Shown here piece by piece: positions 9,637 through 20,840 of a DNA stretch of 64,000 bases; position 1 is the first letter of the stretch, and each line of letters starts with the position of its first letter. Position numbers and translations under genes: made by a program. The DNA is from Culex pipiens pallens (Eukaryota; Arthropoda; Insecta; Diptera; Culicidae): assembly GCF_016801865.2 (NCBI RefSeq), contig NC_068939.1, positions 116,868,053-116,932,052 of the forward strand, read 5' to 3'. The notes beneath the pieces are model-generated. The model saw nothing but the letters and a program-made list of their open reading frames with translations, was not told the DNA's origin and ran no database searches.

Positions 9637-11002
9637 ACTGGATGACGAACGAGGTCAGCACTTCAATCTGCTGGGTCTTGGTTTTGCATCCACTCAGTGC
9701 AGCGGACATCTGTTGGAAAATATTGAGGAGTTCGGTTGAGGTGTAAAGATCATTACCATTTTCCTCAACTGCTGGTTCTTGGGTTGGTCTTGGCTCCTGG
9801 CTGAAGCCCGGTGGTGACGGTCTCGGCTCCTGGCTGAAGCCCGGCCGCGGTTGATTCATCTCAGCTCTCTTCCTGGGATCCAACGGCAACGGTGCCAAGT
9901 TCGGGACCTGGCGTCGCGGTTGAAGAGGTGGAAAGTTTTGCTCCACCAGGGCTGGAGGAGTTCTACGACGCTGAGGCTGATTCTTCGTCGATGCTTGCTG
10001 CCGAATTTTCACGAACTCAGCTCTCTTGGGGCACTTTCGGTCGGTTGACGAGTGCTCACCGTTGCAGTTGAGGCACTTAACCAGCGAATCTTGGATGCAC
10101 TGGGATGTGATGTGCGCATCGGTACCACATTTGGCGCAACGACGCTTTAGGTGGCAGTTCTTACCTCCGTGCCCGAAACCCAGGCAGTTGAAGCATTGTG
10201 TGACGTCACGGTGCACTGGTCGGTATCGCTCCCACGACACGATAATGTTGAAAACCGCTCGGATTGCCTTCAGCTCAGGAAGCGTCGTCGATCCCTTAGC
10301 CAAATGCAGCAGGTAGAGCTGGTCACGGTACTTGATGTCTTTGTTGCGTCGGCTCATTTTGTGCACGGCCAACACATCCAGTTTCAAAACTTTTAGCTCG
10401 GCAGCTAATTCCTCCACTGGCATGTCGTACAGACCTCTGACGACGATTTTGTACGGCTTATCCATGGCGACATCATGGGTAAAGTACTCCGCCTCGTTTT
10501 CGGTCAAGTATTCCTTGACCAGTTGATAGTGCTGCCTGGATTGCACCAGCACCTTAAATCCGTCCTGACACAGACGAATGTTGCCTTGGACTTTCCCAGA
10601 CTTGATGAGTTCAACCAGCCCCGCTCGAAAGTCGATCGTTGCTGCTGATTGCCGCACATAAAAAGGAGGCAGTTTCTCCTTTCGCTGTTTCACTTCATTC
10701 TCCTTTGCTTCCGCTACCTGGTCCTCGTCAGGCAGTCCAGCGAACTTGTTGTTCTTCAAAAGCTGCTCCTCGTGCGACGAAGAGTTCCCCTCCTCCTCAT
10801 CCATCGGTACAGTACCGTCGCTCTTTTTCGTCTTTTTGCTGTTCGATGTCACTTCCAAAAGCACCTTCCTCTTGGAAATCCCCGGTTTTTGGCCATCAGT
10901 TGAGGCCTCAACCTTCCTTTTGGAAATTCCCACTTTTTTGCCTGCTTGAGCCGCAGGTAGGGCGATATTGCCGGCGTTTTGCGCCGGGACGCGACGAGTC
11001 AT
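9626..11002 (-). CDS. Jockey-clade ORF1: gag-like RNA-binding protein
   Basis: A 458-residue protein predicted to bind the element RNA and form the ribonucleoprotein. The N-terminal 110 residues are basic and low in complexity, with GISKRKV repeated twice, which may act in nuclear import. A central RRM-like or gag domain follows. Three zinc knuckles lie at about residues 270-324: CFNCLGFGHGGKNC, CAKCGTDAHITSQC (both CX2CX4HX4C) and CLNCNGEHSSTDRKC (CX2CX3HX6C). That third spacing is typical of Jockey-type gag. A proline-rich tail contains a repeated PGFSQEPRP. The ATG lies about 43 nt from the element's 5' end. The frame is intact and overlaps ORF2 by 11 nt. Confidence 0.93.
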   Translation of the reverse strand: MTRRVPAQNAGNIALPAAQAGKKVGISKRKVEASTDGQKPGISKRKVLLEVTSNSKKTKKSDGTVPMDEEEGNSSSHEEQLLKNNKFAGLPDEDQVAEAKENEVKQRKEKLPPFYVRQSAATIDFRAGLVELIKSGKVQGNIRLCQDGFKVLVQSRQHYQLVKEYLTENEAEYFTHDVAMDKPYKIVVRGLYDMPVEELAAELKVLKLDVLAVHKMSRRNKDIKYRDQLYLLHLAKGSTTLPELKAIRAVFNIIVSWERYRPVHRDVTQCFNCLGFGHGGKNCHLKRRCAKCGTDAHITSQCIQDSLVKCLNCNGEHSSTDRKCPKRAEFVKIRQQASTKNQPQRRRTPPALVEQNFPPLQPRRQVPNLAPLPLDPRKRAEMNQPRPGFSQEPRPSPPGFSQEPRPTQEPAVEENGNDLYTSTELLNIFQQMSAALSGCKTKTQQIEVLTSFVIQYGS

Positions 11003-11045
11003 GTTGAATCAGACAACCTTCTCCAACGAATGCTCGGATAACAAT

Positions 11046-11058
11046 AGGAAAAGTCATA
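11046..11058. repeat. 13-bp target-site duplication of the Jockey element (right)
   Basis: This is an exact copy of 6731-6743 and lies directly outside the Jockey 5' end. Confidence 0.9.
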
Positions 11059-12135
11059 AATTTATGTCTTTTCAATGAATTCAATTACAATTAATTCATA
11101 CTTATTAAAAGAAACGTTAATTTAAGTAGCCTGATTACTTCAAGGAACTATTTCAGCCATTAGATTTTTTTTCTTAATCTGCAAATACAGGATCGTTTTT
11201 TGAGCTTTTTGGGACACAAAATTGTAGTTTAAAATGTTTACGAGTCTTAATTCGCACACAGTGATGTTTAAAAAGTTGTTGCATGCACTTGTTATTAGAT
11301 TTTTGTGAAGTAAAAAATAGCAAATATATAATTTCCCAGTATCGCAATGTGATACATCACAGTTCAAAACAATTCTATGATTCATTTCTTGTTTAAGGTC
11401 AACTGAAAATATCCATTGAAAAAATATTTACAATTATGAGGAAAACACGAATGTTCGGACCTTAACAAAGATTGAGGCAATCTTTACAAATTGCCAGAGT
11501 TTTTTCTTCCAAAATATATTCTAATATTGAGGATAATGTGAAACACAAAATGACTTATTGACATCAACAATGAAATAGCTATAAAGAGGATATGAAAATT
11601 GAAAATTTTGAAAAGGGTTTTCTCTATAACAATTAATAATACAATTCAATTCAATGTATTTTATTAGTAAATAATCAATTAACAATTCCGTATTTCTTAT
11701 AACCTAATAGAGTTTTTGAGTTCCTTTCAACTATGATTTGAACTATAATTCATTTTGATGTAATTGGATATTCTAACAGTGAATTTGGCAAGAGAAGGAA
11801 AAATTAATTAATTATACAAAAATAAAAAAATAAACTTTATATTTCATTTCTGGGATGTAACTGCTAAGTATGCTTTAAGGTAAATTTTGGGATCCACATT
11901 TTTTGGGCTTCTCTCAATTATAGTTATTGGAACGTACGACAAGTGAACAGCCAATGTTCTAAACCATTTCGAATTTTTCAAATGTTTTTCTGATTAATTT
12001 ATAACATTTTGCTTCGATTTTTATAAGTATAAAATTTCCCGGGACTCTCGACCAAATTTCCCGGGAATCGAGAGGTCCAGAAATGGTCGATTTCCCGGGA
12101 TTTTTTTCCCGGGAATTCCCGCTCGTCACCCTCTA

Positions 12136-12143
12136 ATCACAAC
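12136..12143. repeat. 8-bp target-site duplication ATCACAAC, right copy
   Basis: It matches 6633-6640 exactly and follows the right TIR (CGTCACCCTCTA). Confidence 0.9.
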
Positions 12144-13202
12144 ATAGCAATCACCAAGCTCGAGAAACTTGGATTCAGCGGTAGTTTGTTGACATGGTTC
12201 AGGTCATACCTGTCGGGACGCTCGCTGCGGGTGAAAATTGAGGACGCACTATCCGAAAGCTTTGACGCCACATCTGGAATAGGACAAGGCAGCCATCTCG
12301 GCCCGCTAGTGTTTTTGTTCTTTTTCAAAGATGTCAACTTCACCCTCTCAGGACCCCGTCTTGCCTACGCAGACGATCTCAAGCTGTTCGCCAAGGTCGA
12401 CTGTTCAGACGACGCCAATGCCTTACAGCGTGAACTCGATAAATTCACCGACTGGTGTGTGGTGAACCACATGGTCCTCAACCCCGGGAAATGCCAAGTG
12501 ATCACGTTTAGCCGGAAACACATCCCGATTGTCTTCGACTACCATCTGGGTGACACACTGGTGCAAAGAGTTGATCACATTAAGGACCTTGGTGTCATCC
12601 TGGACTCAAAATTGACATTCAAGCAATACATCTCCCTCATGACCGCCAAAGCATCGCGTCAGCTCGGTTTGGTGATCCGCATGACACGCCACTTTACAGA
12701 CATCCACTGCCTTAAAACTCTTTTTTGCTCCATAGTTCGCTCCCCGCTGGCATACTGTTCCGCGGTCTGGACTCCGCACTACAACAAGGCTGTTTACCGG
12801 CTCGAGAGTATCCAGAGAAGGTTCGTCCGATACGCCCTGAGATCTCTGCCCTGGAGAAATCCCCAGCAGCTTCCGCCATACGAAGACCGCTGTCAGCTCA
12901 TGCACCTCGACTCACTTCAGCTGCGTCGTGACCTGGCCCGTGCATTGACTGCCTCAGATGTACTAACTGACAGAATTGACTGCCCCTCTCTTCGCGAAAA
13001 GATCAACGTAACAACACCTGCCCGCCAGCTACGCCATACGCCAATCGTGCAGATCCCTTTTCGACGTACAAACTACAGCGCCAACGGAGCTGTAGTCGGA
13101 CTGAAGCGAGTCTTCAATAAAGTGTCTAATGTTTTTGATGTTAGTTTGTCCCGCGATGTGTTAAAGTCTAAGTTTTTATCAGTGTTAAGACGATTGTTTT
13201 AG
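12144..13202 (+). pseudogene. CR1-type reverse transcriptase, 3' part of the split copy
   Basis: Continues the frame left at 6640: IAITKLEKLGFSG, then a stretch of RT with LAYADDLKLF (catalytic Asp pair near 12367), VLNPGKCQ and HIKDLGVILDSKLTF, and a thumb/C-terminal domain ending in LKSKFLSVLRRLF before a stop at 13200. No frameshift or premature stop is seen in this half. The usual GVPQGS block reads GIGQGSHLGP, a departure that might weaken activity. There is no RNase H domain. With the 5' end missing and the coding region split, it cannot make a full enzyme. Confidence 0.88.
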
Positions 13203-13246
13203 TTGGTAGTTTTAGTATTTGGTTCATTTGGGCAAAAATTGCCTGT

Positions 13247-13269
13247 TGAGGAATAAATAAATAAATAAA
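13247..13269 (+). repeat. CR1 3' tail, TTGAGGAATAAATAAATAAATAA
   Basis: A short tandem AATA-type tail follows the RT 3' UTR. CR1-like elements end in short tandem repeats rather than poly(A), which supports the clade assignment. Confidence 0.75.
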
Positions 13270-13495
13270 CCCGATTGGTTCAAACGTTCTTCAGGGCGGG
13301 GCTTGTCGATAAAGCTGAAGTACCTCGCGCTCGGCTAGCCAGCGTAGAAATGGGTCACCGAAGCTCGGCAGAGCTAACACCTTCCAAATGCCTATGCGAG
13401 TTATTTGCATGTATAGAGTGTAGATCAAAAAAAAAAAATACATGGAAACAACTCAATTTGTAAGAAGTGACCGCGTGGTCCCGTTTGGTTGGTTG

Positions 13496-13532
13496 CACAC
13501 ACACACACACAGTTCGCCCACCGGAACCAGCC
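13496..13532. repeat. (CA)n run and right copy of the 23-bp direct repeat
   Basis: A (CA)7 run leads straight into the repeat at 13510-13532, which equals 6064-6086. Confidence 0.8.
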
Positions 13533-13879
13533 CCTGAATGCCCACCAAAAAGTAATATTTCTTACATTCTCCTGAGTATGATCGTAGTAGCTGTTTATAA
13601 CAGGAATGAGTTAAATATCGAAGAATTTTGAAAATTGGCAGCAATTTTTCCACTTATATAGACATAACTTTACTGAAAATGGATAAAATGTCATACTTTT
13701 TTCTGCAAAATTGTTCTTCATTTTGTTTGCAACAATGCTACAATATTAGTGAATTCAACAATAACAGTTTATTTTCCAGAGCAAATTGAAAATATTTTTT
13801 TTAGAAAACACACTATTTTACACTCCGTGATGACGCTGTGACTCAAGTAATGGATCGATTTCAGGTGTAATATGTCAGG

Positions 13880-14130
13880 AATATATTTTGGGAACTAAGA
13901 ATTGATATCTTGATGAAAATTTACATATTTGCCGAGAGTTGAACCGAGATTTTTGACGTGTTTTTGAGGTTTTAGGTGATATATTAGGTATTTTAACTTC
14001 AAATCGAGATAAAATCAGTTTTCACCGACAGAATATTTTGGGAATCGATTTTTCTGACTCAGAATAGTCCCCCCAACAACCTCCAGAAGGAATTTCCGAG
14101 GTGCATGCAAGTTAATAATAATCTCCTTCT
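13880..14130. repeat. diverged half-copy of the 19-20 kb fold-back repeat
   Basis: The order 'cttcaaatcgagataaaatcag...caccgacagaat...gactcagaatagtcc...caacaacctccagaaggaattt...gaggtgca' matches the outer arm at 20590-20730. Only one arm is present and no partner lies nearby. Confidence 0.55.
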
Positions 14131-15786
14131 TACCCACCGTGTTTTGTGACCTTTCCGAAAAAGCATTTTATTTCCTGAAAATCTAGACTAAGGAAGAGTG
14201 AATTGAAGCGTGAATTGAAAGTAAATTGTCTCCGTTACTTTACAAGTTTTGGAGAATCCACCAATATTTGGCCAATTTAAGATTCAAGAAAATAAGTTCT
14301 AATAAGGTTAAAGTAAAAAGAAACTTTTAGCAAACGTCCATGGAATTCCCACACCCCCGAATGACAGTGGCCAGGAGCACTTCTTACTCGGACCACCCGA
14401 CCGACAGACTGGCCTGAATGTGCGAACGCCCGCCACTCCCGGGGGCACTTTATTCTTCCGGTGCATGACCTGACCATTACGCTGGACTTACGGTGCGTTG
14501 CAAACCCACCCAGATACGGTGCTGCACTTAGGGGCTGGTTTGGTAGTGGCAAATTGTGTTAATGGTGGGCGGGGCCATCTGAATCCATCGCCGGACGCTT
14601 CTGCGGGACATCTTCATTATCGCACAAGTTGCTGCTGATTAATTCGCAGCAAGACAAGTGTTAACGGGGGTCATCATTTGCACTTTGGTGCAACTTTGTT
14701 CAGTCGTGTGATGTGGTAGGGTGGAGGACGAGCACACAAATTATTGAAGCAAGATACAATGTTTCGTAACGCTTCTCGAAATAAGTCTTTTATTAAGTCT
14801 GTTCTGTTAATTTCGTTGAATAAGTTATGACCAAACAAGCGCTCTAAATTTATCCCAAAAACTGACAAGCTCTCCAATCCAATTACGGGGCCACTGTTAC
14901 CGTTTCTTTTTGATCAAAATTTGCCTTTGTTTCTGGGGGAGGGGGGGTACTTTTCTCCTCGTTTCACTCGACTTTCACCAAGCAGAGCTTCTTTTTGTCT
15001 TAAGTTAGGACAAAGCCACCGGCGTGCATCGGCCTCGTGCTAAGATTCTTTGATGTGTTTTCTTCGAACAAAAAACAAGGAAAAGATTGAACGCCAAGCT
15101 TTATTTGCCAAAAGCAAACAAAAGCCAGAACATCAGACTTGAGTCTGGAAACTCTGAGAAAAAATGCCAAAAACCCGCTAAAAAGCAAATCTGTCACGTT
15201 GAATTACTCGAATCGGGTGGGGAAGTGTGTAAAGCTTGAGAGGAAGCTGGAAATAGCAACGAGGATGAAGATTTCGAGCAGAAGCTTCCGTATGAAAAGG
15301 GAATCTTTACTTGATTGGTCCATATGAGGCTAAAAAAGCTTTTATGTTGCTTGTTGAGGAGTACAAAAACATCAAAATTTTAATTGCTACCAAAACGTGA
15401 TTTAAGTTCAACAAATCCAAAATGGGTCATTCAAACATAAACAGCAATCTTTTACTAAAAAAAATATTTTATTTAATTCAATTTTAATACAAAAAAACAT
15501 AAACCTAACCTTCCCCGTTTTTTTTTCCACCCAACCCAAAGTTGCATCGGTGCAAATTACACTCCCGACCGGGAATTTGTGGAAAACGACCGTCCGAACG
15601 AAGTGTTACCACCATAAATAAAGCTGTTTTCAAAGTTGGAAAGCTCTCGCCCGGGCGTCGTCGTCGCTTTGGCTGAGCAGTTTTTCCTTTTTCCCCCAGC
15701 TTGGTCGATGCTTCTTCGTTGATGTTGTTGAACGACCGACATTGAATAGCCAGGGAGAAAAGGGGAAAGTTGTCAATAATGGAGGT
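14131..15786. other. single-copy sequence, no gene supported
   Basis: Mixed-composition sequence, GC-richer around 14340-14600. It shows no repeat shared with the window and no ORF with protein character. It may be intron or intergenic host sequence. Confidence 0.45.
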
Positions 15787-16618
15787 GTTAATTTGTTAAT
15801 TTGTTAATTTGTTAATTTGTTAATTTGTTAATTTGTTAATTTGTTAATTTGTTAATTTGTTAATTTGTTAATTTGTTAATTTGTTAATTTGTTAATTTGT
15901 TAATTTGTTAATTTGTTAATTTGTTAATTTGTTAATTTGTTAATTTGTTAATTTGTTAATTTGTTAATTTGTTAATTTGTTAATTTGTTAATTTGTTAAT
16001 TTGTTAATTTGTTAATTTGTTAATTTGTTAATTTGTTAATATGTTAATTTGTTAATTTGTTAATTTGTTAATTTGTTAATTTGTTAATTTGTTAATTTGT
16101 TAATTTGTTAATTTGTTAATTTGTTAATTTGTTAATTTGTTAATTTGTTAATTTGTTAATTTGTTAATTTGTTAATTTGTTAATTTGTTAATTTGTTAAT
16201 TTGTTAATTTGTTAATTTGTTAATTTGTTAATTTGTTAATTTGTTAATTTGTTAATTTGTTAATTTGTTAATTTGTTAATTTGTTAATTTGTTAATTTGT
16301 TAATTTGTTAATTTGTTAATTTGTTAATTTGTTAATTTGTTAATTTGTTAATTTGTTAATTTGTTAATTTGTTAATTTGTTAATTTGTTAATTTGTTAAT
16401 TTGTTAATTTGTTAATTTGTTAATTTGTTAATTTGTTAATTTGTTAATTTGTTAATTTGTTAATTTGTTAATTTGTTAATTTGTTAATTTGTTAATTTGT
16501 TAATTTGTTAATTTGTTAATTTGTTAATTTGTTAATTTGTTAATTTGTTAATTTGTTAATATGTTAATTTGTTAATTTGTTAATTTGTTAATTTGTTAAT
16601 TTGTTAATTTGTTAATTT
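15787..16618. repeat. octamer tandem array (GTTAATTT)n, about 104 copies
   Basis: 832 bp of almost perfect GTTAATTT repeats. Only two variant units (GTTAATAT) are seen, at 16035-16042 and 16555-16562, exactly 520 bp or 65 units apart. It has no coding potential. The near-perfect homogeneity implies recent expansion, and copy number in the assembly may be unreliable. Confidence 0.97.
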
Positions 16619-16834
16619 GTTGAGTTGTTGAGTTGTTGAGTTGTTGAGTTGTTGAGTTGTTGAGTTGTTGAGTTGTTGAGTTGTTGAGTTGTTGAGTTGT
16701 TGAGTTGTTGAGTTGTTGAGTTGTTGATTTTTTGAGTTGTTGAGTTGTTGAGTTGTTGAGTTGTTGAGTTGTTGAGTTGTTGAGTTGTTGAGTTGTTGAG
16801 TTGTTGATTTTTTGAGTTGTTAAGAAGTTGAGTT
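16619..16834. repeat. related octamer array (GTTGAGTT)n, about 25 copies
   Basis: A second octamer array abuts the first in phase, differing by AA to GA and TT shifts. A variant (GTTGATTTTTTGAG) appears at 16723 and again at 16803, exactly 80 bp apart, showing a ten-unit higher-order period. Confidence 0.93.
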
Positions 16835-18042
16835 TCAGCTAACTAGAATCAACCAATGTTCCCTACCTTTAAAACTTCCGAAGAAAGCGAGTGTATTGTT
16901 CGAGCCTGATGCTACTTGCTGCTACCGGGGGGACGGGGTTGCACATGTAAAAAGGTTTATAGCAAAACCCTGCCATAATTTATGACCATGCATAATGCTT
17001 ACGGTGATGGCTTGGCCTGAACGAACTCTTCCTTCCACAGTTCCACACAGCAGCCACAGAGCAGTCTTTTTCTGGTCCAACGACTATATATCCCGGGCGA
17101 AAAGTGCACACAGTTTGGGACCGAAAAGAAGTTGGTTCCGCAGTAATTTATGGAACTGGCCGGCCAACCCGTACTTTGTTCGACCCAAATAACGCAACGA
17201 GCGCTTGGAAGTAAAAATTTAGCGTTTAGAATTTGACCAGAAACGTTTTGTGGGTCGTTTTGCTCAACCTTAACGACGTTTTGAATTTTGTCTTAAAAAT
17301 AAGCAATTAACCTGTTTTTTCTCTCTTTTCCCAGAAGCTTTCTAAACTATTCAGAAGACATATTTTAGAATTGCTTTTCAACTCGGTGCTCGGTGACCTA
17401 GAGTGAGGAGCCCTCGAGGCAATGTGCTGTGCATAATTTCGAATGACAACTCGGGCGGTCATAAAGTGGTTGCTTGGCACTCCACTTGAAGATGATGACG
17501 ACGTCAGACGATGAAGAGTCTCTGCTCTGGACCCGTTAGCCCCGGTTCGTTAGCTTTATCTGTGAGGCTGTGCCTTAGAATTTTATGTTGAAATGATTAG
17601 TTTTTAAATTTATTAAAAATCATCAACTAAAAAAAATCAAACAAAATTAAAATTTTCAAAATTTTTGTCAAATTTTGGACGTTTCACGGCAAGTGACAAC
17701 CCTACTTAAAGCGACGTTAATTAATTAGTGCTCCTCGAGTGAATCCTTTGCTTCACCGTTGACTTGTCGTTCCTGTCACGACAAGGGTGTACGTGTGCAT
17801 GTTTATGGCTATTTCAACGACATTGCATGACTTTAGAAAAAAAGCACATCTAGCAAACAAACTCGGCACAGTTGGCTGCACTGACTTGTGTTAAAAAAGC
17901 GAACAGAATTGACCCTTTCGTCAATAGTCAGTGATGCTTGAGGGGGAGTATTTTTGGTGAAGGTATGAGTTTTTGTGAGTGAAAGGAAAATGGAAAAATC
18001 AATAACAACATTGGTTGGCGAAAAGTCAATGTTTAGTTGAGT
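16835..18042. other. single-copy sequence, no gene supported
   Basis: Includes a moderately GC-rich stretch (16850-17560) that matches none of the repeats in this window. It could be regulatory or intronic host DNA. No ORF is convincing. Confidence 0.4.
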
Positions 18043-18120
18043 TCTAGATTAAATTTTCAAAACAACCTATCCCTCATGGGTTTCGTATGCAGATAGGGCC
18101 TTTTGAAAATTTAATCGAGA
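18043..18120. mobile_element. 78-bp palindromic MITE-like hairpin, copy 1
   Basis: It begins TCTAGATTAAATTTTCAAAA and ends TTTTGAAAATTTAATCGAGA, arms of about 21 bp with further CCTATC/GATAGG pairing inside. A second copy of identical length lies at 40339-40416. It is a tiny non-autonomous inverted-repeat element of unassigned family. Confidence 0.75.
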
Positions 18121-18719
18121 GTTATAAATTTCTGATGAGTCGATAGTTTAGCCAAACAGTTTGTTTTGGGGATTGGAATTGAAAAGCAATTTTCTCGATT
18201 AGAATAATTCATGAAAGTGAAAAAACAGAGCCTATCACATGAAAAGCAAGTTACTTTCCGGTTTATGATTGCTTTGTTTCAGACTTGGTTTTGGTTGAAC
18301 TAAAACTGTGGTGTGTTATTTGATTCAAAATCAAGGCTTTACTGAAAACTCTGAAGTCTGGTAAAGTTGGTTACTCAGAAGGAATCCATCTATATTAGGG
18401 TGACAATAAAAAAAAACGTTCTCAGGGATACTCCTTAATTCGATTCCTTAGGCAATAATGAGTAATCTAATCTAATCTCTAATCTAACCCTAGCGCAACC
18501 AGTCTTTCGATGGCATCCTGGAAAATGCCTTAGGTTGATCAACGCCTAGCATCCTCTTGTCATTATAAACAATTGCAGTGCCCCAATGCAATATATTGCT
18601 TTGAAACATCACAAACGTTTAAGCAGCCAGGCCAACTGCGTAAAGTTTACCGCAAAGATGTTTCGTTGAAGTGGATTGAGTTTGAGCACGAATGTTCACT
18701 GTTCAGACAACAATGCATA

Positions 18720-19062
18720 AGCGTTTAATTACAGTTTATGTTATCATAACAGCTATTGGTCTGATATTGGTTGAAAGCAAAAACAACTGGGGAATAACAT
18801 TTTTTGTTATGGAAGAATACCGCCATTTTTTAATGGGATGATCGGATTAGTTGTTTAAATAACAAAAAATAATAATAAAGATTTGTTCAAAGAATAACTT
18901 AAAGTATTATAAGTCTGTTATTACAATAACAATCCAATAACAAAAAAATAATAACGACGAATAACAAATCTTGATATAAATAACATAGAATGTTATTGGC
19001 CTAGTATTTTCAAATAACAAAAAATGTTATTCCCAAGTTATTTCCGTCTGCTCGGGTAAGGT
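18720..19062. mobile_element. TGTTAT/ATAACA-rich MITE-like element
   Basis: Dense alternating ATAACA and TGTTAT motifs make many short inverted pairs. A clear right terminus reads TTATTTCCGTCTGCTCGGG. An AATAACATTTTTTGTTAT motif at 18797 is matched by ATAACAAAAAATGTTAT at 19014. The left terminus is unclear. Confidence 0.5.
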
Positions 19063-19340
19063 TTAAAGGGGTTGCTGTTGATCGTTAAAGTTCATGAAAA
19101 AAAAAATATTTTCATACATAAACGTCATCTTTAAATCGCTAACAACTCGTCATAGTTAACTCGGATCGTTTTGCGGTCTTCGATAAAGTTGTTTGTAATA
19201 CAATTTTACTTAAGAATCTCCCACTTGACAATGACACATTTAACGCCAACTTTCAGCGGAATTTTAAAATTTTGCTTTTCCCCACAAATTTAAAAAAAAA
19301 TCCATGCAAACTTCAACGACCAATATCGAGGTCGTAGAAG

Positions 19341-20757
19341 GTGTCCCACGGCTTGTCTAAAGGTTATTTTTATAAAACTTGAATGAACCTCTGTAATTCT
19401 TTCTGGAGCTTGTTGGGGGGACTGCCACGAGTCAGGGAAACTGTTTTTCAAAAAAATCTATCGGTGAAAATTGATTTTATCTCATTTTGAAGTTTTTATA
19501 CAATATATTTAAGCTAAAATCATGAAAATGTATTAAATAAATTGCTGAAATTATTATGCTTTTTGTTATTATTTCATCAAAACATCAGTTTCGAGTCCCC
19601 TAAACATGTCTTCAATATTCTACATCATGGTAAAATGTGTATCTTGGTCGTCAGTTTCGATTATAGCTGCAAAATATGTTTTTTCCTATTTTGTTTTCAA
19701 ATTCATCTTGAAACATCAACTTTATTCGTGTTTATCAAAACTGTTTACGTGGATTTATAGCAAATAACATCCAGAATGAATTTGCAAAATAAACATGCTA
19801 TTACATCAAATCTCTGAAAAGTTACAATAATTTTAGTGCAGAGAAAGATACGAAATTTAGAAATCTGTGATATTTATTCCCTTTTCGTCTTACTACAACA
19901 AAAATAAATTTCAGGCTGACAAACCAAAAATCCATGAGTTATTTTTAATTTTATTTTATTTATAGAAAAAAAACATGTCGACAAATTATTGAACATCCTA
20001 CAAAATTCTGCTAAGCGACTTGAGTGTAATGTTGAATAAAAATGTTGTATTTACGGTGTTCCAATACAACAATTTCCTACGCAAACGGCATGGCCAAACT
20101 TTAAAATGCTCGGATCGGAATTTTCGGGATTCTCTGCTCAAAATAGTTTTAAACATACTTTTTGTTAGGTCATTAGGGTGGTTCCTGCCGCGTCAAGGTG
20201 GTCCATAAAATGGCAATTTGAGTATTTTTTTAAAAATCATTGTCTAACACCGTTTCAACTGAACTCATGCGTATTTTTTGTTGAAAGCATAGTTAGTTTT
20301 GGAAATATGTGATTTTATTTGCAAAATCGTCAAAATTGCAATTTTATGGACCACCCTTACGCGGTATAAACACGAATATAGTGGATGTTTTAAGATGAAT
20401 TTGAAAACAAAATAGGAAAAAAAACATATTTTGCAGCTATAATCGAAACTGACGACCAAGATACACATTTTACCATGATGTAGGATATTGAAGACATGTT
20501 TAGGGGACTCGAAACTGATGTTTTGATGAAAAAACAACAAAAAGCATAATAATTTCAGCAATTTATTTAATAGTTTTTCATGATTTAAGCTTAAATATAT
20601 TGTATAAAAACTTCAAAATAAGATAAAATAAATTTTCACCGATAGAATTTTTTGAAAAACAGTTTCCCTGACTCGTGGCAGTCCCTTCAACAAGCTCCAG
20701 AAAGAATTACCGAGGTTCATTCAAGTTTTATAAAAATAACCTTTAGACAAGCCGTGT
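19341..20757. mobile_element. fold-back element with 395-bp inverted arms
   Basis: Arm 19341-19738 is repeated in inverted orientation at 20366-20757. The arms start CCCACGGCTTGTCTAAAGG and end in an ATTCGTGTTTAT stretch. A spacer of about 630 bp separates them. Inside the spacer a second inverted pair is built on GGTGGTCCATAAAATGGCAA (20189) and its complement (20335). It has no transposase. Confidence 0.8.
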
Positions 20758-20840
20758 GTCCCTCACTTTTGGGGCAATGACTGTCAATGATGATTCTGAA
20801 TTCAGGGTCCAGAAATAGTACAATGAAATGAAAAACTAAA

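Larger units (their letters stand above)
6744..11045 (-). mobile_element. full-length Jockey-clade non-LTR retrotransposon
   Basis: A 4302-bp element on the minus strand bounded by an exact 13-bp target duplication. Order in the RNA sense: a 5' UTR of about 43 nt, ORF1 (gag-like), ORF2 (endonuclease plus reverse transcriptase), a 3' UTR of about 238 nt, an AATAAA signal (complement at 6762-6767) and a short A5 tail. Both ORFs are uninterrupted. The three CCHC knuckles in ORF1, the APE endonuclease and the lack of RNase H match the Jockey clade. Kinship to mosquito Juan elements is possible but was not tested. It sits inside the hAT-like element, so it is the youngest layer of the nest. Confidence 0.92.
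6641..12135. mobile_element. non-autonomous hAT-like transposon, interrupted by a Jockey element
   Basis: It has 13-bp perfect TIRs (TAGAGGGTGACGA) and an 8-bp target duplication, both typical of hAT elements. Without the Jockey insertion and its duplicated target it would be about 1.18 kb. Both ends carry many TTCCCGGGAA and TCCCGGGAATCGAGAG-like blocks in the subterminal region. No transposase reading frame is visible in 6641-6743 or 11059-12135, so movement would need transposase in trans. Related end fragments lie at 134-210 and 46365-46500. Confidence 0.85.

Noticed and set aside
15787..16834. CRISPR-like array
   Set aside because: The units are 8 bp with no spacers, in a eukaryotic context. 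It is a simple tandem repeat.
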